Source: Arenimonas metalli CF5-1
GTDB lineage: Bacteria; Pseudomonadota; Gammaproteobacteria; Xanthomonadales; Xanthomonadaceae
Reading direction: 5' to 3'
DNA: 64,000 nt
NCBI RefSeq assembly: GCF_000747155.1
Contig: NZ_AVCK01000012.1
Span: forward strand, 186,001-250,000
In this document: positions 1-10,008 of the stretch, one piece after another
How positions within the stretch are numbered: the stretch's first letter is position 1
Layout: every line of letters starts with the position of its first letter
Translations under genes and position numbers: made by a program
The notes under the pieces: generated by a model
Databases searched by the model: none
What the model was told of the DNA's origin: nothing
The model's input: only the letters and a program-made list of their open reading frames with translations

Positions 1-2
1 GC

Positions 3-425
3 GAGCCGCTGCCCGGCGGCGGCCACCAGGGCCTGCACCGCGACCTGTCGGCGCAGCGGCCGGGCGACACGGCGCTCGCCATCGTGTTTTTGGACGACTA
101 CGGCCCGGCCAACGGAGCGACCCGCGTCGTGCCGGGCAGCCACCCGCTGGCGTCCTTCGATTTCAGCGACACGTCCCGGGCGGTCCAGCTGTCGGGCCGC
201 GCCGGCGACATCCTGGTCTTCACCGCCGACCTCGTGCACGCCGGCAGCCTGAACGTCACCGGCGGTCGCCGCCGCAGCCTGCTGATGAGCTTCTTCGCCG
301 CGCCGGTCTACGAATCGCACCTCGCCACGGCGCACCTGCGCAACATCCGCATGCCCGCCGCCTGGTTCGACCCGCCCGCCAGCGGGCCTCAGCGCGGCGC
401 GACGTCCACCCTCAGCACCGGATAA
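3..425 (+). CDS. Phytanoyl-CoA dioxygenase (PhyH) family protein, 5'-truncated by window edge
   Basis: This is the C-terminal part of a gene that begins before the window; the frame is open from base 3 to the TAA at 423-425. The visible protein contains HRD, the HxD iron-ligand pair of Fe(II)/2-oxoglutarate dioxygenases. It then reads FLDDYGPANGATRVVPGSHP, the typical PhyH core in which a Gly-Ser-His follows the jelly-roll strand, and a later VHAGSLN segment that probably carries the distal His. The family hydroxylates acyl-CoAs or small metabolites; the substrate here cannot be told. Its last 37 bases overlap the 3' end of the convergent M14 peptidase gene. Confidence 0.8.
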   Translation, partial: EPLPGGGHQGLHRDLSAQRPGDTALAIVFLDDYGPANGATRVVPGSHPLASFDFSDTSRAVQLSGRAGDILVFTADLVHAGSLNVTGGRRRSLLMSFFAAPVYESHLATAHLRNIRMPAAWFDPPASGPQRGATSTLSTG

Positions 426-2143
426 AGACCGTAGCGCTCGTCCCACGACGGGTGCCGCCGGTAGAAGAACTCCAGGCGTGCCGACGGACTCGCGGCGAAC
501 GCGGCGTCCTCCGCCAGCCGCTGCCCGAACTCGGCCCGCAGCGCCGGATCCTTCGCCAGCATCGCGCGCGCCACGTCCTCGGCGACGTAGGCCTCCATGT
601 ATTCCTTGCGCTCGAAGTGGTTGTTGAAGTGGCCCCAGGCCAGCAGCGAGTCCGGCGCCTGTGGCTCCAGCATCGCCATCAGCAGGCGCGACTTCGGCTG
701 GCGGATCGGCACGAACAGCGCGCCGGCGCCGACCGTGCGGCGCTCGGGCGCCCAGGCGCCGGTGACCGCCAGCGTCTGCCGGCCTTCGACCGAGCCGGCG
801 GAGAACTGCTGGGTCCTGGCGCGGAAGGCCTGGACCTCCAGTTCAAGCGCTTCCGGCAACAGGCGGAACCCGACGCCGTGCGTCCGCAGCTTCGCGCCCA
901 CGGCCTCGGCGTGCTCGGGCGGAACCACATAGCCGGCGCCGGGCATGGCCACGGTCAGCACGGGCTGGACGTCGTCGCGCATCGGCACCGTCCACACCTG
1001 CGGCGTCGACTCGTCGTAGCGGGTCATCAGCGCGCCGGAAACCTCAGAGCGTTCGCGCGTGTAGGCATACCCGCGGAAGTCGATCATGCGCACCTTGTCG
1101 GTGGCCGCGAACGCCAGCGGCACCGGCGCGGCGTCGGGCTGGCTGGCGGCCGCGTCGGCCTCGCGCACGGCGCGCTGCCAGGCCGGGCCGTGCGTGGCGA
1201 TGTGTTCGAGCACCGAGACCACCGTGTTGCGGGTGCTGCGAACGCGCTCGGGGTAGGGGCGCCAGGAGTGGGTTTCCACCAGCATCGCCAGCCGGTTGCG
1301 CAGCCAGAAGTAGCCGGTCGAGAAGCGCGGCGGCGCCACCGAGTCGCTGAATCCCGACATCGGGTCGTCGTCGGTGACGAACGAGGGATAGAAGGCCAGC
1401 GGCAGCGAGCCCGCGGCGGCCAGGTCGGCGATGACGCCGTCGCGCCACTGCCTGCCGATCGCGCGCAGCGCCGCCGGGCCGGCGTGCATCGGCTCAACCT
1501 GGATCGCGATGTCGTGCTCGAACTGCGCGCCGTTGGTGGCGTGCAGGTCGACCACCGCCAGCGGGTCCCAGGCCTCGACGAGGGCGAGCATCGCCTGCAT
1601 CTCGGGCGAATCGGCCTTGAGGTAGTCGCGGTTGAGGTTGTGGTTGCGGGCGGTGGTGCGCCAGCCCATCTCCACCGGGCCGCGCTGGTTGGGGCGGTTC
1701 CAGGCGCCGAAGCGCTCGTGGCCATCCACGTTGAACACCGGCACGAACACCAGCACCTGCCGGTCGAGCGCGCCCGCGGCGGCCTTGCCTTCCAGCACTT
1801 CGCGCAGCGCCAGGAAGCCGGCGTCCTTGCCGTCGATCTCGCCGGCGTGGATGCCGCCCTGCACCAGCACCACCGGCAGCCCGCGCTTGCGGGCCGCGGC
1901 GGCATCGAGCGCGCCAGACGTGGACGCGACCAGCGCCTTCATCGGCCGGCCCTGCGGCGTGGTGCCGAAGTCCAGGCAGCGCACCGCCTTCGGATACCGC
2001 GAGGCAAACGCATCGCAGAGTTCGATCACCTCCTGGTAGCGGCCCGTGCGCGTGAAGCCGGATTGCTCCGAAAGGGTGGCCAGGGGCTCCGCGGCGAAGG
2101 CGGGCAGGGCGACGGCGAGCAGCAGCGGCAGCAGGCAGCGCAT
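389..2143 (-). CDS. Secreted M14-family zinc carboxypeptidase
   Basis: A 584-residue exported metallopeptidase. Residues 1-17 form a signal peptide ending in AFA. The zinc site is visible as HAGE (His99, Glu102) with a downstream DLHATNG (His201). NLNRDY near residue 170 resembles the substrate-binding Asn-Arg pair of the family, and LVETHSW (Glu290) supplies the likely catalytic Glu. The protein is longer than classic carboxypeptidase A domains; the C-terminal 270 residues show no motif I recognise. It probably trims peptides or cell-wall-derived peptides in the periplasm or outside the cell. It is transcribed alone, convergent with the PhyH gene and divergent from crcB. Confidence 0.85.
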   Translation of the reverse strand: MRCLLPLLLAVALPAFAAEPLATLSEQSGFTRTGRYQEVIELCDAFASRYPKAVRCLDFGTTPQGRPMKALVASTSGALDAAAARKRGLPVVLVQGGIHAGEIDGKDAGFLALREVLEGKAAAGALDRQVLVFVPVFNVDGHERFGAWNRPNQRGPVEMGWRTTARNHNLNRDYLKADSPEMQAMLALVEAWDPLAVVDLHATNGAQFEHDIAIQVEPMHAGPAALRAIGRQWRDGVIADLAAAGSLPLAFYPSFVTDDDPMSGFSDSVAPPRFSTGYFWLRNRLAMLVETHSWRPYPERVRSTRNTVVSVLEHIATHGPAWQRAVREADAAASQPDAAPVPLAFAATDKVRMIDFRGYAYTRERSEVSGALMTRYDESTPQVWTVPMRDDVQPVLTVAMPGAGYVVPPEHAEAVGAKLRTHGVGFRLLPEALELEVQAFRARTQQFSAGSVEGRQTLAVTGAWAPERRTVGAGALFVPIRQPKSRLLMAMLEPQAPDSLLAWGHFNNHFERKEYMEAYVAEDVARAMLAKDPALRAEFGQRLAEDAAFAASPSARLEFFYRRHPSWDERYGLYPVLRVDVAPR

Positions 2144-2201
2144 GGATATCTCACGGCGGAATCGAAAGCCGAAGCCTACAAGTTTCGGTTAGGCTTCCGC
2201 C

Positions 2202-2591
2202 ATGAACTGGACCCTGCTCTGGCTGGTGATGGCGGGCGGCGCGCTCGGCGCCGGCGGTCGCCACCTCATCGGCGGCTGGCTGCTGCGCCAGGCCGGCGAG
2301 GGCCTGCCCTGGGGCACGCTGGCGGTGAACCTGCTGGGCAGCTTCGCCGCCGGCTTCCTGCTGGTGTGGCTGGAGGAGCGCGGTCCCGGTGCGATGGCGC
2401 TGCGCGCCTTCCTCGTCGTGGGCGTGCTCGGCGGCCTGACCACGTATTCCGCCCTGATGCTCGAGTGCCTGGTCTTCGCCCGCAGCGCACGCCCCGGAAT
2501 GCTGGTGGCCTACCTTGGCCTGACCCTGGTCGCGGGCCTGGCGCTGGTGGCGGCAGGCGCGCGCCTCGCGGAAGGCATCCGGCCCGCGTGA
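2202..2591 (+). CDS. crcB: Fluoride ion channel CrcB/FluC
   Basis: A 129-residue, four-helix membrane protein of the dual-topology Fluc family, which exports fluoride and works as a dimer. Family signatures are clear: GALGAGGR near the N-terminus, GTLAVNLLGSFAAG in helix 2 (the Asn lines the pore), and GVLGGLTTYS in helix 3 with the conserved break region. Length is normal. The gap of 58 bases to the divergent peptidase must hold both promoters. I looked for a fluoride riboswitch in the leader and saw none of its conserved blocks. Confidence 0.93.
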   Translation: MNWTLLWLVMAGGALGAGGRHLIGGWLLRQAGEGLPWGTLAVNLLGSFAAGFLLVWLEERGPGAMALRAFLVVGVLGGLTTYSALMLECLVFARSARPGMLVAYLGLTLVAGLALVAAGARLAEGIRPA

Positions 2592-2642
2592 TGCGTGCCT
2601 GCGCCGTGGCGACCGGCGCGGCGTCCTGACGACGCCAATTGA

Positions 2643-2672
2643 AAGGGCCGGGCATCGACGATGCCCGGGCCT
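2643..2672. terminator. Hairpin terminator between crcB and the convergent secreted-protein gene
   Basis: The core GGGCATCG-A-CGATGCCC is a perfect 8-bp stem, extended by further G-C pairs (AAGG at one end, CCTT at the other, one mismatch). It lies between two convergent genes. On the minus strand it is followed by CCCTTTC, so it probably ends transcripts from the right-hand gene and possibly both. Confidence 0.6.
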
Positions 2673-2690
2673 TGGTTCACGCATTGACCA

Positions 2691-3761
2691 TCAGCGGCCC
2701 GGCACGCGGCAGCAGGTGCGCGAGGCGCGGAGGTCCTGCGGCGACGCATCGTTGTTTCGCGCCGAGCAGGTGCCGGCGTTGGAGAACACGATCGGCATCA
2801 GCCAGCTCGAGGTCTCGCAGTTGGTCGCGGTCTGGGTGTAGCCCGCCGCGCATGCCGGGGCATTCGCATTCGCGGTGCCGCCCGGCCCGATGTCCGCCAC
2901 GATGGTCTTCGTGGTTTCCACGCACTGCAGCGCCGTGGCCACCGGCGGCGCGAAGTAGCCGACGATGTCGGCCACGTAGTGCGCCTGGGCGAAGGTGTAG
3001 AGGGTGAAGTCGAAGGAAGAGATCGGGTTCGGCGTCTGCACGATCAGCGCGTTGTTGACGATCGTGCCGGCCGCGTAGTTGATGCTGGCGGCCAGCGGCT
3101 GGGGACTGCCGAACGGGTAAGCGGTGGCGTAGCCGGCGGCGCCCGGGTTGACGGCCGTCAGGTTGATCGCGACCGCCGTGGCGGACAGCGGATTGACGCC
3201 GCAGTTGGTGGCGCTGCCGCCCTGGCTGGCGAAGCTGCTGACGCCGAACGCGACGAAGTTGCGGGTGGAATTTGCCGCGATGGCGCCAGCGGCCACGTTG
3301 CGCGTGTCGAGGATGCGGCAGGGCGCGACCGGGGTGTACACCAGGTCGTTGCCGAGGGCGCCGAGGGTCAGCGTGCCGTCCTCCCGGCCCGCGGCGAGCT
3401 GTTCGATGACCTGTTCATCCGAGAGCAGCTGTCCACCGCCGCCCAGCTCGGCCATCGTGCCCTCGAAGGTGTCGCGCTGGAGCGCGTTGCGGAAATTGTC
3501 GGAATCGGCCACGACCAGGTTGGGCACCATGCGCTCGGCCCAGGTGGCCAGCGGCACCCCGTGGACGCGCTCGACGTAATGACCCCACTTCAGGACCAGC
3601 TGGCGGGTGAGTTCGCCGCGCTCGGCGGGGCTGAGCTCGCCGGTGTCGGCCGCGACCGGCTGTAGCGGGCCCGGACCGGGCTGGGCGGCCAGGGCGGGTG
3701 CACCCAGGCCCAGCAGGATCGCACTGGCGAGGGCAAGGGGAAGGACGACGCGGCTGTTCAT
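2691..3761 (-). CDS. Secreted hypothetical protein with a PVAPCRILDTR beta-rich domain
   Basis: A 356-residue exported protein. The ATG at 3761 was chosen because GGAGCACCCC precedes it and a clean signal peptide ending in ALAA follows. After an acidic linker of about 130 residues comes a domain opening with TPVAPCRILDTR and closing with VADIVGYFAPP. This domain recurs in secreted and surface proteins of myxobacteria, actinobacteria and xanthomonads and is rich in short Val/Ala/Thr strands; its function is not established. The C-terminal 60 residues carry five Cys that could form disulfides. Divergent from serS. A surface or secreted role is inference. Confidence 0.7.
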   Translation of the reverse strand: MNSRVVLPLALASAILLGLGAPALAAQPGPGPLQPVAADTGELSPAERGELTRQLVLKWGHYVERVHGVPLATWAERMVPNLVVADSDNFRNALQRDTFEGTMAELGGGGQLLSDEQVIEQLAAGREDGTLTLGALGNDLVYTPVAPCRILDTRNVAAGAIAANSTRNFVAFGVSSFASQGGSATNCGVNPLSATAVAINLTAVNPGAAGYATAYPFGSPQPLAASINYAAGTIVNNALIVQTPNPISSFDFTLYTFAQAHYVADIVGYFAPPVATALQCVETTKTIVADIGPGGTANANAPACAAGYTQTATNCETSSWLMPIVFSNAGTCSARNNDASPQDLRASRTCCRVPGR

Positions 3762-3887
3762 GGGGTGCTCCGGGGTGGGTTGGGCGGGTGGCGGGCCGGT
3801 TGGCTCGCGATCAAGAGAACGTGAAGAGCGGGGCGGAGTGGCCACTCCCCCGATGATTCCGCCGCGGGCGTCCGGCCCGACAAGTCG

Positions 3888-3917
3888 TTGCGCGCCTGGA
3901 AGCGCCCGTTGGATAAT
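3888..3917 (+). promoter_or_regulatory. Probable sigma-70 promoter of serS
   Basis: TTGCGC (3888-3893) and GATAAT (3912-3917) are separated by 18 bases, 32 bases upstream of the serS ATG. TTGGAA just before the start can act as a weak ribosome binding site. Confidence 0.45.
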
Positions 3918-3945
3918 CCGCCCACCTGTTTCAATTTTGGAATGA

Positions 3946-6185
<2,240 letters not shown>

Positions 6186-6193
6186 TCCCACCT

Positions 6194-6220
6194 TGTGGGA
6201 GGGATTCCAACCCCGATGCT
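6194..6220 (+). repeat. Single REP-like element
   Basis: TGTGGGAGGGATTCC followed by AACCCCGATGCT. It shares the pattern TGTrGGAGGG..TCCA..CCCGA.GC with the paired element at 29823-29891, so it is a solitary member of the same intergenic repeat family. It lies between the LysR stop and tRNA-Ser. Confidence 0.55.
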
Positions 6221-6242
6221 CCGCGCATGAAGTTCCAAATCC

Positions 6243-6332
6243 GGAGAGATGGCCGAGTGGTTTAAGGCAGCGGTCTTGAAAACCGCCGAAGGGTCAAACC
6301 TTCCGTGGGTTCGAATCCCACTCTCTCCGCCA
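6243..6332 (+). tRNA. tRNA-Ser(UGA)
   Basis: Ninety bases with encoded CCA (6330-6332). The acceptor stem GGAGAGA (6243-6249) pairs with TCTCTCC (6322-6328); the discriminator is G, as usual for tRNA-Ser. The anticodon loop CTTGAAA gives anticodon TGA at 6277-6279, reading UCA-type codons. A long class II variable arm (GAAGGGT..ACCTTC type) and the T-loop GGTTCGAATCC are present. Confidence 0.97.
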
Positions 6333-6391
6333 CCCCAGCGCCCTGGCCCTTGGATGGGAGCACGCTGGAGTGGCATTGGAGCGTTTTTACT

Positions 6392-6724
6392 TCAGGCGAT
6401 CTTGGTGGGCGGTGGGCAGATCCGGATCTCGGTACCGTCCGGTCCGATGATGATGTAGCACCCCGGCTTACCGCCGCCACCACCTCCGCCGCCGCCCCCG
6501 CCGCAGAGCTTCGGGAAGAGCTTGCAGGCGATGCTGATGATGTCGCCGACGGTATCCGCGGTCGATCGCGCCGAGATGGTCGCTTCGCCCACCGGCGCGA
6601 TCACGGCACTGCCGTCACCGTAGTCGACCCGTACCAATTGCGTGAGCAACTGGAAGCGGCCTTCCCCTTCCGCGCTGCCGCCCGGGCAGTCACAGTCCGA
6701 TTTTCCACTGGCCATTTTTGCCAT
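6392..6724 (-). CDS. Unrecognised Cys/Gly-rich small protein with an 11-glycine run
   Basis: I do not recognise this 110-residue protein. The ATG at 6724 has a GGAG box about 10 bases upstream; a longer reading from 6823 lacks this. It starts MAKMASGKSDCDCPGG with no signal peptide. A hydrophobic/amphipathic segment GDIISIACKLFPKLC is followed by eleven consecutive Gly, then KPGCYIIIGPDGTEIRIC and a PPP tail. Six Cys fall in three pairs: CDC, C-x5-C and C-x12-C. Small size, paired Cys and a glycine hinge after an amphipathic helix are reminiscent of secreted peptides or peptide precursors, but no family could be assigned. It lies 106 bases downstream of the same-strand CPBP-like gene. Confidence 0.6.
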   Translation of the reverse strand: MAKMASGKSDCDCPGGSAEGEGRFQLLTQLVRVDYGDGSAVIAPVGEATISARSTADTVGDIISIACKLFPKLCGGGGGGGGGGGKPGCYIIIGPDGTEIRICPPPTKIA

Positions 6725-6830
6725 GGCACCACTCCGTACTGATGGTTGGTCCCCTGCATCAGTTACAACGGAGTCAGGCGCCCACATCGGTCGCGTCCCC
6801 TCCTGACCCAACCGGCGAGCCACTGCCGGA

Positions 6831-7769
6831 TCAGGGAAGGAACAAGGCCAATCCCAGCAGTGAATTCGCGGCCAGGCAGGCCCACAGCGATCGGGTGCGC
6901 ACGAAGAGCGCGGCGATGGCGCAGCCCACGACGGCGGAGGGCAGGGTGTCCTGCCAGTCCAGCGTGTAGTGGATCGGCATGATCACCAGCCCGGACAGCG
7001 CGACGGCGGGCCAGGTGCCGAGTGCGCGCTCGGCCAGCGTCACCAGCCACAGGCGCAGGGCCAGCTCCTGCATCAAGGGTTCGAGCAGCACGATCGAGAT
7101 CGCGATCGGCCAGCCGATGGCCGCGACCGTGTAGCCGCTGTCGATGCCGGCATCCGGCGCCACCAGACCCAGTAATTTCAGCGCGATCCACGCGGGCACC
7201 GCCACCGCGAGGCCGAGTGCCAGCTGGCGCCAGAGCGGAAGCGGGCTGGCGTTCGGTCCGGGCAGCGACAGCTGGCGCGCGAAGGCCCAGTAGCCGGCGA
7301 TCACGAAGCCCGCCGGCAACAGCAGCGACTGCATCGCCATCGCGGCGGCGGTTTCGCCGAGGCTGCGTTCGCGCGGCACGTCGAGTTCGTTGAAGACGAA
7401 CATGCGGCTGCGGCAGACGGTGGCGCCGGCTTCGGCGGCCAGACTCTCCAGCAGCTGGCGGGCGGGATGGTTCTGGTCGCCGTGCAGGGCGCCGATGGAG
7501 TACTCGCGGGCGCCGGGGCCGCAGGGTTTCGGCGGGCGGACGTCGTCCGAAGCGCGGCGCACGCGCCCGGCCGGGACGCGGCCGTGGCGCGCGTCCACCA
7601 CGGACGCCAGTGCGTCGAGCTGCGCGGGCGTGCCTTCGACCCAGACCAGCGCGCGGTCGGCACCGGCGGTGTGCAGGTCGGCAAGCATGAAGCCGCGCAT
7701 GGCGACGGCGTGCACCAGCGGCAGGCACAGCGCGAGCAGCAGCAGCGCGAAGCGGCGGTGCAGTGGCAT
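6831..7769 (-). CDS. CPBP-family membrane protein (degenerate intramembrane protease)
   Basis: A 312-residue membrane protein. The ATG at 7769 is preceded by GGGGGAAA and followed by an N-terminal hydrophobic segment; a large soluble region with two Cys (residues about 30-130) comes next, then about six helices. The C-terminal half resembles the CPBP/CAAX-protease fold: EPLMQELALR matches the EExxxR motif except that the first Glu of the pair is Gln, MPIHY matches the His motif, and AANS lies where the last His/Asn motif is expected. One of the two catalytic Glu is therefore not standard, so protease activity is uncertain. CPBP proteins often process or protect against small peptides; the Cys/Gly-rich gene downstream makes that worth considering. 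Confidence 0.65.
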   Translation of the reverse strand: MPLHRRFALLLLALCLPLVHAVAMRGFMLADLHTAGADRALVWVEGTPAQLDALASVVDARHGRVPAGRVRRASDDVRPPKPCGPGAREYSIGALHGDQNHPARQLLESLAAEAGATVCRSRMFVFNELDVPRERSLGETAAAMAMQSLLLPAGFVIAGYWAFARQLSLPGPNASPLPLWRQLALGLAVAVPAWIALKLLGLVAPDAGIDSGYTVAAIGWPIAISIVLLEPLMQELALRLWLVTLAERALGTWPAVALSGLVIMPIHYTLDWQDTLPSAVVGCAIAALFVRTRSLWACLAANSLLGLALFLP

Positions 7770-8005
7770 GCGGTTTCCCCCGTGCACCTCCCCGGTGCGC
7801 GGCAAGGATAGCGGCCGCGGTTGCGGGCGGGCCCCTTACGTCGTTAGTGATTCGGGGCGAAATGACGGTGGCTTCTCCAAACCGCGCGTGCCTTCGATAT
7901 TTTCGATTCCGAGAGGCGAATTCCTACCGAAGTCCGTGGCGGATGGCGATGCCGCCGCCCGCGGCGGGCCGCGTAGGTTGGTTCAAAAGCTCTGGGGAGA
8001 GCGCG

Positions 8006-8650
8006 ATGATCCGAGTATTCCTGCTGGACGACCACGCCCTGGTCCGCACCGGCTACCGGCTGATCCTGGAACGCGAGGCTGATTTCCAGGTGGTGGGCGA
8101 GGCCGGCAGCGGCGAGGAGGGCCTGCCCGCCATTCGCAAGCTCAAGCCGCATGTCGTCATCTGCGACCTGCACCTGCCGGGCATCAGCGGCCTGGACATC
8201 ACCGAGCGCATCGTCCGCGGCGAGTACGGCTCGCGCGTGCTGATCGTGTCGGTGCAGGAGGACGGGCCGATGCCGCGGCGGCTGATCGAGGCGGGCGCCA
8301 GCGGCTACCTCGGCAAGGCCTGCGACGCACACGAGCTGCTGCGGGCGATCCGTGAAGTGGCGCGCGGCCGCCGCTACCTCGCCAGCCAGGTGGCGCAGCG
8401 GATGGCGCTGTCGCGCCTGGGTGGCGACGACTCGCCCTTCGACCTGCTGTCCCCGCGCGAGCTCGAGGTGGCGCGGATGCTGTGCCAGGGCATGCGCATG
8501 GAGGAAATCGGCCGGCGCCTGAGCCTGAGCGGCAAGACCGTGGCCACGCACAAATACCGGCTTTACGAAAAGCTGGGCATCAAGGACACCGTGGCGCTGG
8601 CGCGCATGGCGGGGCAGCACGGCATCTCGGATCCGGTCTACGCGATCTGA
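8006..8650 (+). CDS. uvrY: UvrY/GacA/SirA-family response regulator
   Basis: A 214-residue NarL-type regulator. The receiver domain has the acidic pair Asp8-Asp9, phospho-acceptor Asp54 (ICDLHLPG), Ser82 and Lys104 (YLGK). The LuxR-type helix-turn-helix begins at LSPRELEVARML (about residue 148). RYLASQVAQRMALSRL followed by SPF matches the linker typical of E. coli UvrY and Pseudomonas GacA, the partner of the BarA/GacS kinase that activates csr small RNAs. The ATG at 8006 follows GGGGAGA. No kinase is nearby, as is usual. Its original downstream terminator has been displaced by the adjacent insertion sequence. Confidence 0.85.
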   Translation: MIRVFLLDDHALVRTGYRLILEREADFQVVGEAGSGEEGLPAIRKLKPHVVICDLHLPGISGLDITERIVRGEYGSRVLIVSVQEDGPMPRRLIEAGASGYLGKACDAHELLRAIREVARGRRYLASQVAQRMALSRLGGDDSPFDLLSPRELEVARMLCQGMRMEEIGRRLSLSGKTVATHKYRLYEKLGIKDTVALARMAGQHGISDPVYAI

Positions 8651-8656
8651 GGCCGC

Positions 8657-8664
8657 AAAGAAGA
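8657..8664 (+). repeat. Left target-site duplication of the ISL3 element
   Basis: AAAGAAGA directly abuts the left inverted repeat of the insertion sequence; the identical 8 bases occur at 9976-9983 directly after the right inverted repeat. Eight-base duplications are usual for ISL3-family elements. Confidence 0.9.
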
Positions 8665-9975
8665 GGTTCTTCACCCAAGTCCGGGGAAGGCCGCCCGGAT
8701 CTTCAGGAAGAAGTAGGCGTCATCGCGGTAGCCGTAGGCCACGCGCTTGATGACCTTGATCTTGTTGTTGATCCCCTCGACCAGGTTCGTTCCCAGCGGC
8801 CAGCGGCAGTGGGCCAGGATGCCGGCCAGGTAGGGTTCCAGGCGGCGTACGAACATCCGCAGCGGCTGAAGGCCGCTGCGCAGGGCTCGTCGCTTCCAGC
8901 TTTTCCAGGCTTTCCATGCCCAGCCCTCGCGGCGGTAGCGCCACAGTTCCTTCAGGTCATCCTTCAGCAGGTAGACCGTCAGCAGCGCCTTGTTGGCCGC
9001 CAGTAGCTCTTCCAGCCGCACCGTCTGATCGGCCGGCAGGTTCTCCCGGTTGCGAAGCAGCAGCCAGCGCGATGTCTTGACCACCCGCCGGGCCGGCTTG
9101 TCGGCCCGCAGCCGGTTTGCCTCGTCCACGCGGACCCGATCGATCACCTCGCGGCCATACTTCGCCACGACGTGGAACAGGTCGTAGACCACCTCGGCGT
9201 TCGGGCAGTGCGCCCGCACTTCCAGGTCGTACGCCGTGTTCATGTCCATCGCCACGGCCCGCACCTGCGCACAACGCTCGGGACCAAGCAGCTCAAAAAA
9301 CGGCTTTATTTCAGCTCTCGAACGACCGCGACCCACCCACAGGACCCGCTTGCGTTCGGCGTCCACGACTACTGTCGCGTAGCGATGGCCCTTCTGGATC
9401 GCAAACTCGTCCATCGCCAGCAGGCGCACGCCGTCCAGGTCCGGCGGGCCCAGCGTGCGATCCAAGTGGCGAAAGTCGATCGCCTTGACCGTCTTCCAAT
9501 CCAGCCCGAACCACCGGGCGGCATGCCTTACCGACGTGCCCGCACAGAGCCGAGCGACGTTCTGCGCCAGCCGCCGCGTCACCCGGACATGGGGGTCGAG
9601 CCAATCCAGCCGCTCCAGCCGCGGTCCGCAGCGCGGGCAGGCCAGCCGCAGCCGGGGTACCCACAGCTCCACCGCGTGCTCGAACATCGGCAGGTCCCGG
9701 ATCCGGCGCAGCGTGCGGTCGTGGATGGCCGCCACCGGCGCGTCGCAACCCGAACAGAAGCGCTCCGCCCCGTCTTCCGGCGCCAACTCCAGCACCAACC
9801 AGGACTGGCTACCCCGAAGCTCCTGGCGCCAGTCCCAGACGCGATACCCCACCCAGCCGCCCAGCTGGGACATACAATCCACTTCGGCCACGGCCGGCCC
9901 CGTTTTGTTGCCTCGAGAACAACAATTCTGCCGGGTCGGCCGTGCGCCTCTCTCCCCTCAGTTGGGAGAAGAACC
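8665..9975 (-). mobile_element. Complete ISL3-family insertion sequence, 1311 bp
   Basis: The ends are defined by an inverted repeat matching 13 of 14 bases: GGTTCTTCACCCAA at 8665-8678 and the complement of GGTTCTTCTCCCAA at 9962-9975. Both ends are flanked by the direct repeat AAAGAAGA (8657-8664, 9976-9983), so the unit moved in as a simple insertion. It carries a single intact transposase on the minus strand whose stop codon falls inside the left inverted repeat. The untranslated 5' part (9874-9961) should hold the transposase promoter. Intact ends, duplication and reading frame point to a recent and possibly still active insertion. Confidence 0.93.
8671..9873 (-). CDS. ISL3-family transposase
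   Basis: A 400-residue transposase if started at the ATG at 9873 (MSQLGGWVGY); a GTG at 9891 would add six residues. The N-terminus has a zinc-binding region with CSGC and CPRCG and an HTH-like stretch (residues about 85-140). The DDE catalytic core shows LAMDEFAIQKGHRY for the first Asp, AVAMDMNTAY with VYDLFHVV for the second region, and LVEGINNKIKVIKR with the last Glu. Length is normal for the family and there is no frameshift. Confidence 0.95.
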   Translation of the reverse strand: MSQLGGWVGYRVWDWRQELRGSQSWLVLELAPEDGAERFCSGCDAPVAAIHDRTLRRIRDLPMFEHAVELWVPRLRLACPRCGPRLERLDWLDPHVRVTRRLAQNVARLCAGTSVRHAARWFGLDWKTVKAIDFRHLDRTLGPPDLDGVRLLAMDEFAIQKGHRYATVVVDAERKRVLWVGRGRSRAEIKPFFELLGPERCAQVRAVAMDMNTAYDLEVRAHCPNAEVVYDLFHVVAKYGREVIDRVRVDEANRLRADKPARRVVKTSRWLLLRNRENLPADQTVRLEELLAANKALLTVYLLKDDLKELWRYRREGWAWKAWKSWKRRALRSGLQPLRMFVRRLEPYLAGILAHCRWPLGTNLVEGINNKIKVIKRVAYGYRDDAYFFLKIRAAFPGLG

Positions 9976-9983
9976 AAAGAAGA
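9976..9983 (+). repeat. Right target-site duplication of the ISL3 element
   Basis: AAAGAAGA, identical to 8657-8664. On the minus strand it reads TCTTCTTT, which is the T-rich tail of the rne terminator hairpin next to it; the duplication therefore kept that tail intact. Confidence 0.9.
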
Positions 9984-10004
9984 AGGGCGCCTCGCGGCGC
10001 CCTT
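9983..10004. terminator. Intrinsic terminator of rne, formerly shared with uvrY
   Basis: AAGGGCGCC and GGCGCCCTT form a perfect 9-bp stem with loop TCGC, four bases after the rne stop. Read from rne, the tail is TTCTTCTTT. Read from the other side the tail is TTCGTCTTAG, and without the insertion sequence this hairpin would lie directly downstream of the uvrY stop. Confidence 0.85.
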
Positions 10005-10008
10005 CGTC

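Noticed and set aside
2144-2201. Fluoride riboswitch upstream of crcB
   Set aside because: The 58-base gap is short and none of the conserved riboswitch blocks could be found.
6725-6823. Longer version of the Cys/Gly-rich protein starting at 6823
   Set aside because: No ribosome binding site at the distal start, whereas the ATG at 6724 has GGAG at good distance.
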